A stretch of DNA of 64,000 nucleotides from Ruegeria sp. 6PALISEP08 (lineage in GTDB: Bacteria; Pseudomonadota; Alphaproteobacteria; Rhodobacterales; Rhodobacteraceae). Shown piece after piece: positions 58,087 to 64,000 of this stretch (its first letter is position 1; every line of letters starts with the position of its first letter). The DNA lies in assembly GCF_001238295.1 (NCBI RefSeq), contig NZ_LGXZ01000010.1:101013-165012 (forward strand), given 5' to 3'. Both the position numbers and the translations under genes were made by a program. The notes beneath the pieces are model-generated. The model was not told where the DNA came from, did no database searches, and saw only the letters and a list, made by a program, of their open reading frames with translations.

Positions 58087-58956
58087 ATGACGCCGAATAC
58101 GAAAGGTGCTTTGCTGATGATGGGCAGCATGGCGGCGTTTACCGTGAACGATGCGTTGGTGAAGGTTGCGCTTCAGGACCTGCCGCTGTTTCAGTTGGTG
58201 GCCATCAGGGGCGCGCTGGCCGTGGTTCTGGTGTACCTATTGGCGCGGTCTTTGGGCGCGCTGCACCTGAATTTCTCTCGCCATGACAAGTGGTTGGTCG
58301 CATTGCGCAGCTTGTGCGAACTGGCCACCACATTCTTTTTCCTGACAGCTCTCAAGAATATGCCGCTTGCCAATGTGACGGCCATCCTTCAGGCCCTGCC
58401 ACTGACTGTGACACTCGGTGCTGCGTTGGTTTTTTCGGAAAAGGTGGGCTGGCGTCGTGCCACGGCAATTGGATTAGGGTTCATCGGGATGACGCTGATC
58501 GTAAGGCCCGGGCCGGACGGTTTTAGCCTCTATTCCATCTATGCGTTGATTGCGGTGATGTCGATCACGGCACGGGATCTAGTCACCCGTCGCATGTCCG
58601 CCAATGTGCCGTCGATGGTGGTGACATTGGCCACATCGTGTTCAATCGCCGTAGCAGCAGCAATCGCGTCGGTGTTTGAAGGATGGGTCCCGGTCTCGGT
58701 CGAGGCCGGATCTCTGGTCGTTGCGGCGGCTGTCTTTGTCTTGATGGGGTATTTTTTCAGCGTTTCGGTCATGCGGCAGGGCGATGTCGGATTTAGCGCT
58801 CCTTTTCGGTATTCAAGCTTGATCTGGGCGCTGGGGTTGGGTTGGGTCTTGTTTGACGAATGGCCTGACTCTCTGACGATGCTGGGCGCGGCGCTGATCG
58901 TTGGGGCAGGGCTTTTCACCCTGTTTCGAGAGCGCGCCCGTCAGAGTGCTGAATGA
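58087..58956 (+). CDS. EamA-family (DMT) transporter
   Basis: This 289-residue protein has ten hydrophobic segments in two EamA repeats. The first begins MTPNTKGALLMMGSMAAFTV. The substrate is unknown; the family includes exporters of amino acids and metabolites. The end overlaps the convergent glycosyltransferase gene by 16 bp (58941-58956). No partner gene suggests a function. Confidence 0.88.
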   Translation: MTPNTKGALLMMGSMAAFTVNDALVKVALQDLPLFQLVAIRGALAVVLVYLLARSLGALHLNFSRHDKWLVALRSLCELATTFFFLTALKNMPLANVTAILQALPLTVTLGAALVFSEKVGWRRATAIGLGFIGMTLIVRPGPDGFSLYSIYALIAVMSITARDLVTRRMSANVPSMVVTLATSCSIAVAAAIASVFEGWVPVSVEAGSLVVAAAVFVLMGYFFSVSVMRQGDVGFSAPFRYSSLIWALGLGWVLFDEWPDSLTMLGAALIVGAGLFTLFRERARQSAE

Positions 58957-59747
58957 ACCTGCCTGACATGGCTCACGTTTATGGCAAAGCGCGCCAGAAA
59001 TTCATCCTCTTGCTGCGGTGAAAGCGGACTTAGATTGACGTCGAGGTTTCTGGTGCGAGGCGAGTCGTTGAACCGGTTCAGGCCGCGCACCCACATCGGA
59101 TCTTCGGGTCGGGTGATAACGGGCATGGCCCGGTTGATCCGGTTGTGTGTGAAGTTCATGATCGATTTTCGGATGCCGCCTTGAATGAACATTCCAAGCC
59201 CGGCCGTCATCAATGGGCGGTGTACACGGATGGCCGCAATTCCTTTGGCATCCGCGCGGGCCAGATACCCACAGTTGAAATCGATCGCGACTATGGTTCG
59301 CTTCTGAAATAGCCCGGTGCAATCACCAACGGTTCCACGCAACCGTTCGACAAAATCCACTGCCACCGCGTCATCATCGTCAAGACGAAATTGCAAGCAG
59401 GGGTGATCGAGGCTGAGGCGCGCCGCATTCAGAACCTCCTGCATGACCTTTCTGTGCCGACCCGGAGGTTTGATGGCAATGCGCACCTGCTTCAGGTCAG
59501 CAGTCAGATCGTGCAGGCGCTCGAAGGCGGGTTTGGGCAGGCATTCACCGACAACGATCAGCAGGCGGAAGTCTTCGTCGGTTTGCTGCCTTAGACCGGG
59601 CAGAGCGATGGATTCAAACAGTCGGAACCGTTCTTCCAGCCGGTCAGGTTGATACAGAAACTGCCGTCGTTCTTCGACGGAGGCGTGCGCGGTTTGAAAC
59701 CCCCCAATGGCGGGGTAGGAAAAGCGGCAAAGACCAAGGACTTGCAT
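58941..59747 (-). CDS. Putative rhamnosyltransferase-like glycosyltransferase (second of a tandem pair)
   Basis: This 268-residue protein belongs to the family annotated as putative rhamnosyl transferase. The N-terminus MQVLGLCRFSYPAIGGFQTA and the acidic motif QFRLDDDDAVAVDFVERL (likely metal/nucleotide-sugar site) are shared with the gene next to it. Also shared are HDLTADLKQVRI and LGMFIQGGIRKSIMNFTHNR. The ATG at 59747 lies 1 bp after the upstream paralogue's stop; a longer frame to 59765 is not needed. The acceptor is unknown. It overlaps the EamA gene end by 16 bp. Confidence 0.8.
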   Translation of the reverse strand: MQVLGLCRFSYPAIGGFQTAHASVEERRQFLYQPDRLEERFRLFESIALPGLRQQTDEDFRLLIVVGECLPKPAFERLHDLTADLKQVRIAIKPPGRHRKVMQEVLNAARLSLDHPCLQFRLDDDDAVAVDFVERLRGTVGDCTGLFQKRTIVAIDFNCGYLARADAKGIAAIRVHRPLMTAGLGMFIQGGIRKSIMNFTHNRINRAMPVITRPEDPMWVRGLNRFNDSPRTRNLDVNLSPLSPQQEDEFLARFAINVSHVRQVHSAL

Positions 59748-59748
59748 C

Positions 59749-60558
59749 TTAACAATCCCTGACACGCGTTCTTTTCATTGTGTCCGGGTCGATAGAGAAC
59801 CGCGTACGCAAATCCTCTGTCTGTTCCGGAGTAAGCGGCAACAGCTCACACGTATCCTTGCGCGCGTGGTCAGAATCGTTGAACGCGTGCAGCATTCGCA
59901 GCCACATCGGCACGTCAGGGTAGCTGACCACCGGCATGAACCGCGCCAGCCTGTTGTGCAATCGGTCAAATATCGTCCGTTTACTTCCGCCTTGAACAAA
60001 CATGCCCAAGCCGACCCCCAGCAGCGACCGATAGACCTGCGCCACTTGTATCCTATGTTTGTCACATCTGGCGACGTAGCCGTTATTGTAATCTATCGCG
60101 ATGGACTCGCTCTGCCGCACCAACCCTGCATTCTCGCACAGGGCAGAGCGCAGGCTTTCTATGAAGTCGACGGAAACCGCGTCATCGTCGTCATGCCGAA
60201 ACTGAATGCAGGGTTCATCCGGGTTGGTGCGGGCGGTGTTCAGAACCTCTCTCATCACCCGTTTATGATCCGCGGGGTCTCTTTCGATGATACGGATCTG
60301 TTTGATCTGGGCGGTCAGGTCCCGTAATCGATCCGAAAAGGCTGTAGGCAGGCACGTTCCCGTTAACAACAACAACTCAAACGCTTCATCTGTTTGGGCA
60401 CGAAAGCCAGGCAGGGTGATGGTTTCAAACAGGCGAAAGCGTTCCGCCATCCTGTCGGCGGCATATAGAAACCGCCTTTGATCTTCGATTGTATCCTGGT
60501 TCAGCCGAAAGCCGCCAATCGCGGGATAAGAAAAGCGGCACAGGCCAATCACTTGCAT
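59749..60558 (-). CDS. Putative rhamnosyltransferase-like glycosyltransferase (first of a tandem pair)
   Basis: This 269-residue paralogue of the next gene starts MQVIGLCRFSYPAIGGFRLN. It contains IQFRHDDDDAVSVDFIESLR, LRDLTAQIKQIRI and LGMFVQGGSKRTIFDRLHNR. The two share most of the fold along their full length, so they arose by tandem duplication. The HDDDDAV motif in place of RLDDDDAV is a small difference at the proposed active site. The family name suggests sugar transfer to surface polysaccharide, but this is unproven. Confidence 0.8.
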   Translation of the reverse strand: MQVIGLCRFSYPAIGGFRLNQDTIEDQRRFLYAADRMAERFRLFETITLPGFRAQTDEAFELLLLTGTCLPTAFSDRLRDLTAQIKQIRIIERDPADHKRVMREVLNTARTNPDEPCIQFRHDDDDAVSVDFIESLRSALCENAGLVRQSESIAIDYNNGYVARCDKHRIQVAQVYRSLLGVGLGMFVQGGSKRTIFDRLHNRLARFMPVVSYPDVPMWLRMLHAFNDSDHARKDTCELLPLTPEQTEDLRTRFSIDPDTMKRTRVRDC

Positions 60559-60948
60559 CTGTTGTCCATCGGCTGATATCCAGCACGACTATGCCCCCGC
60601 CATGAATTAGTCGCAACGGGGGCATGGCGTCTTTTTGGGGCAATCCATTATGCCCCGAACCATGCCGCCCCGAAACCGCTGGCTTAGTGCTGTTGACACT
60701 TGGGCCGACTCCCCCTATTACGCGCGTCATCTCGGTGCCGGGGGCCGCCCCGTAGCCGATTCCAGTAATGAACTGGTCAAGGCCCGGACAATTTTACAGT
60801 TCGCGCCCTCTGAGAACCAACCGCGACGTTCACCTCGGAATGGGAACGCTCGTGGGTTTTGCGCTTGTGGACGCATAAGTGCAGCGAATTTAGCCGCACG
60901 CTACGCGCGTGCATGTCATGTGTGTTGCAAAACGGGGAAAGAACCGGA
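60559..60948. other. Gap upstream of rpsL
   Basis: This 390-bp stretch begins at the start of the first glycosyltransferase gene. It holds the strong rpsL promoter (60693-60721) and a long 5' leader of about 220 nt. No ORF, tRNA or obvious long hairpin was recognised. The leader could be the target of S7 autoregulation known in the str operon of other bacteria. Confidence 0.55.
60693..60721 (+). promoter_or_regulatory. Strong promoter for rpsL-rpsG-fusA
   Basis: TTGACA (60693-60698) and TATTAC (60716-60721) are separated by exactly 17 bp. This is the best vegetative promoter in the window and the only one recognised before the str operon, starting about 220 nt before rpsL. Confidence 0.85.
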
Positions 60949-61320
60949 ATGCCAACTATTCAACAGCTGATCCGCAAACCGCGGCAGCCTAAAGTAAAAC
61001 GCTCGAAGTCCATGCACCTGGAGCAGTGCCCGCAGAAGCGCGGCGTCTGCACCCGCGTGTATACCACCACTCCGAAAAAGCCGAACTCGGCTATGCGTAA
61101 GGTTGCCAAAGTGCGCCTGACCAACGGGTTCGAGGTCATCTCGTACATCCCAGGTGAAAGCCACAACCTGCAGGAACACTCGGTTGTTCTGATCCGTGGC
61201 GGTCGTGTAAAAGACCTTCCCGGTGTGCGTTATCACATCCTTCGCGGTGTTCTGGATACTCAGGGCGTCAAAGATCGTAAACAACGTCGTTCGAAATACG
61301 GCGCGAAGCGTCCCAAGTAA
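60949..61320 (+). CDS. rpsL: 30S ribosomal protein S12
   Basis: This 123-residue S12 starts [20 protein letters not shown] and has the decoding-loop segments [20 protein letters not shown] and [20 protein letters not shown]. The lysines and the proline in KKPNSA and the LPGVRY loop, where streptomycin-resistance changes occur, are wild type. It starts the str operon. Confidence 0.97.
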   Translation: MPTIQQLIRKPRQPKVKRSKSMHLEQCPQKRGVCTRVYTTTPKKPNSAMRKVAKVRLTNGFEVISYIPGESHNLQEHSVVLIRGGRVKDLPGVRYHILRGVLDTQGVKDRKQRRSKYGAKRPK

Positions 61321-61806
<486 letters not shown>

Positions 61807-61824
61807 TTCCAGAGGCTTATCAAA

Positions 61825-63942
61825 ATGGCACGCGAATATACACTCAACCATTACCGTAACTTCGGTATCATGGCGCATATCGATGCAGGTAAAACCACCT
61901 GCTCGGAGCGTATCCTGTATTACACCGGCAAATCCCACAACATTGGTGAGGTGCACGATGGTGCAGCCACCATGGACTGGATGGAGCAGGAGCAGGAACG
62001 CGGCATCACCATCACCTCGGCTGCGACCACCACGTTCTGGGAACGCACCGAAGACGGTGAAACCGCTGACTCGCCCAAGCACCGCCTGAACATCATCGAC
62101 ACCCCCGGCCACGTTGACTTCACCATCGAAGTTGAACGCTCGCTGGCGGTTCTCGACGGTGCCGTTTGCGTTCTGGACGCAAACGCCGGTGTTGAGCCCC
62201 AGACCGAAACCGTGTGGCGTCAGGCTGACCGCTACAAGGTTCCGCGTATGGTGTTCGTCAACAAGATGGACAAGATCGGCGCGGACTTCTTCAACTGCGT
62301 TGCAATGATCGAAGATCGTACCGGCGCACGTGCTGTCCCGGTTGGTATCCCGATCGGCGCAGAAACCGAGCTGGAAGGCCTGATCGATCTGGTCACCATG
62401 GAAGAATGGCTGTGGCAGGGTGAAGACCTTGGTGCAAGCTGGGTCAAAGCACCGATCCGTGACAGCCTGAAAGACATGGCTGACGAATGGCGCGGTAAAA
62501 TGGTCGAAGCGGCCGTCGAAATGGACGACGACGCAATGATGGAATACCTGGAAGGCAATGAGCCCGACGTTCCGACCCTGCGCGCCCTGCTGCGCAAAGG
62601 TACTCTGGAAATCGCGTTTGTTCCGGTTCTGGGCGGTTCCGCGTTCAAGAACAAAGGCGTTCAGCCGCTGCTCAACGCTGTGATCGACTATCTGCCCAGC
62701 CCGCTGGACGTTGTTGATTACATGGGCTTCAAACCCGGTGACGAAGAAGAAACCCGTAACATCGCCCGCCGCGCGGATGATGATATGGCGTTCTCGGGTC
62801 TGGCGTTCAAAATCATGAACGACCCCTTTGTTGGCTCGCTGACCTTTACCCGCATCTACTCGGGTACTCTGGCCAAAGGCGACACGCTTCTGAACTCGAC
62901 CAAGGGTAAGAAAGAGCGTATCGGCCGGATGATGATGATGCACTCGAATGATCGTGAGGAAATCACCGAAGCGTTCGCAGGCGACATCATTGCGCTGGCA
63001 GGTCTGAAAGACACCACCACGGGCGACACCCTGTGTTCGACCGTTGATCCGGTGGTTCTGGAAACCATGACCTTCCCTGATCCAGTGATCGAGATTGCGG
63101 TTGAGCCGAAAACCAAGGCTGACCAGGAGAAAATGAGCCAGGGTCTGGGCCGTTTGGCCGCCGAAGACCCGTCCTTCCGTGTGGAAACTGATCTGGAATC
63201 GGGTCAGACCATCATGAAGGGCATGGGCGAACTTCACCTGGACATCCTGATTGACCGTCTCAAGCGTGAATTCAAGGTTGAAGCGAACATTGGTGCGCCG
63301 CAGGTGGCCTATCGCGAAACCATCGGTCACGAAGCCGAGATCGTTTACACCCACAAGAAACAGTCGGGTGGTTCGGGTCAGTTCGCCGAGGTGAAGATGA
63401 TCATCTCGCCGACAGAGCCGGGCGAAGGTTATTCGTTCGAATCTCGCGTTGTTGGTGGTTCGGTGCCCAAGGAATATATCCCGGGTGTCGAAAAAGGTAT
63501 CAGATCCGTTATGGATAGCGGTCCGCTGGCTGGCTTCCCTGTGATCGACTTCAAAGTTGCCCTGATCGAAGGTAAATACCACGACGTGGACTCCTCGGTT
63601 CTGGCCTTTGAAATCGCGGCTCGTATGGGTATGCGCGAAGGCATGCGCAAAGCTGGTGCGAAACTGCTTGAACCGATCATGAAGGTCGAAGTGATTACCC
63701 CGGAAGAGTATACCGGAGGTATCATTGGTGACCTGACATCACGTCGGGGACAGGTTTCCGGTCAGGAAAACCGCGGTAACGCCATCGCGATCGACGCGTT
63801 CGTTCCGCTGGCCAACATGTTCGGCTACATCAACACCCTGCGTTCGATGTCGTCGGGCCGTGCCCAGTTCACCATGCAGTTCGACCACTACGATCCGGTT
63901 CCGCAGAACATCTCGGACGAGATCCAGGCGAAATACGCATAA
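61825..63942 (+). CDS. fusA: Elongation factor G
   Basis: This 705-residue EF-G has G1 [16 protein letters not shown]3 [18 protein letters not shown] and G4 [13 protein letters not shown]. Full domains II to V follow, ending [20 protein letters not shown]. It drives translocation. In contrast to the EF-G-like protein at 25.6-27.6 kb, all switch motifs are intact. It is third in rpsL-rpsG-fusA; tuf probably follows beyond the window. Confidence 0.98.
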   Translation: MAREYTLNHYRNFGIMAHIDAGKTTCSERILYYTGKSHNIGEVHDGAATMDWMEQEQERGITITSAATTTFWERTEDGETADSPKHRLNIIDTPGHVDFTIEVERSLAVLDGAVCVLDANAGVEPQTETVWRQADRYKVPRMVFVNKMDKIGADFFNCVAMIEDRTGARAVPVGIPIGAETELEGLIDLVTMEEWLWQGEDLGASWVKAPIRDSLKDMADEWRGKMVEAAVEMDDDAMMEYLEGNEPDVPTLRALLRKGTLEIAFVPVLGGSAFKNKGVQPLLNAVIDYLPSPLDVVDYMGFKPGDEEETRNIARRADDDMAFSGLAFKIMNDPFVGSLTFTRIYSGTLAKGDTLLNSTKGKKERIGRMMMMHSNDREEITEAFAGDIIALAGLKDTTTGDTLCSTVDPVVLETMTFPDPVIEIAVEPKTKADQEKMSQGLGRLAAEDPSFRVETDLESGQTIMKGMGELHLDILIDRLKREFKVEANIGAPQVAYRETIGHEAEIVYTHKKQSGGSGQFAEVKMIISPTEPGEGYSFESRVVGGSVPKEYIPGVEKGIRSVMDSGPLAGFPVIDFKVALIEGKYHDVDSSVLAFEIAARMGMREGMRKAGAKLLEPIMKVEVITPEEYTGGIIGDLTSRRGQVSGQENRGNAIAIDAFVPLANMFGYINTLRSMSSGRAQFTMQFDHYDPVPQNISDEIQAKYA

Positions 63943-63986
63943 GCGAAATCGGGGAAGGGGCGTTCGACCTCTTCCCTTTCTCAATG

Positions 63987-64000
63987 ACAGGAGGCCATCA
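63987..64000 (+). promoter_or_regulatory. Ribosome binding site of the next gene (probably tuf)
   Basis: The window's last bases contain ACAGGAGGCCATCA, a near-perfect Shine-Dalgarno sequence. In the str operon tuf normally follows fusA, so this is most likely its binding site; the start codon is outside the window. Confidence 0.6.

Overview
The window is a 64 kb piece of a chromosome from a marine alphaproteobacterium of the Roseobacter group (Rhodobacteraceae). This is read from the coding content: xsc/tauR taurine genes, a DUF1013/TrcR regulator, a membrane-anchored cytochrome cy, FnrL with hemN and a ccoNOQP-ccoGHIS cluster, and the order secE-nusG-rplKA-rplJL-rpoBC-rpsLG-fusA. A Ruegeria-like genome is the nearest match I can suggest from memory. 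No tRNA, rRNA, CRISPR, transposase or prophage was seen, so this looks like a stable core segment with a few lineage-specific insertions.

Layout. 1-2.0 kb: the 5' end of xsc and its presumed regulator tauR (minus strand), with two pairs of TauR-like direct repeats. 2.0-3.5 kb: an ArsR-family repressor and a COG0701/DUF318 permease with a clear promoter/operator. 3.5-6.4 kb: a small membrane protein, trcR, an RNase T2 and two small secreted proteins. 6.5-10.4 kb: dnaX, a TauD-like dioxygenase, ebfC and recR, all minus strand. 10.5-14.1 kb: a small protein phosphatase, a cobalamin riboswitch in front of a small DUF1636-like protein, an alpha/beta hydrolase, rsgA and the SRP RNA gene. 14.1-19.8 kb: a 2',3'-cyclic-nucleotide phosphodiesterase, nudC, an SRPBCC protein, a small kinase-like protein, pheA and cytochrome cy. 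19.9-25.6 kb: the yejABEF peptide importer. 25.6-27.6 kb: a divergent EF-G paralogue.

27.7-39.4 kb is a low-oxygen respiration block: hemN, fnrL, a GlsB-type membrane protein, a universal stress protein, ccoNOQP (cbb3 oxidase) and ccoGHIS (its assembly factors, including a 52-residue CcoS). FNR-box sequences lie in the hemN/fnrL gap, in the usp/ccoN gap and, in a variant form, before ccoG. FnrL probably ties haem synthesis, the high-affinity oxidase and the stress protein together.

39.4-56.2 kb is the transcription/translation block: secE, nusG, rplK, rplA, rplJ, rplL, rpoB, rpoC. It is interrupted by minus-strand envelope genes (a coupled pair of unrecognised paralogous exported proteins and a peptidoglycan-binding-like protein) and by a plus-strand SnoaL-like gene between rplA and rplJ. 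56.3-60.6 kb holds a LysR regulator, a methyltransferase, an EamA transporter and two tandem putative glycosyltransferases. 60.7-64 kb is rpsL-rpsG-fusA behind a strong promoter, and the window ends with a ribosome binding site, presumably for tuf.

No dramatic new system is evident. The best leads are the paralogous exported pair at 40.5-42.1 kb, the riboswitch-controlled DUF1636-like gene, the EF-G paralogue with an altered GTPase centre, and the unusual FNR-box position next to the fnrL start codon.
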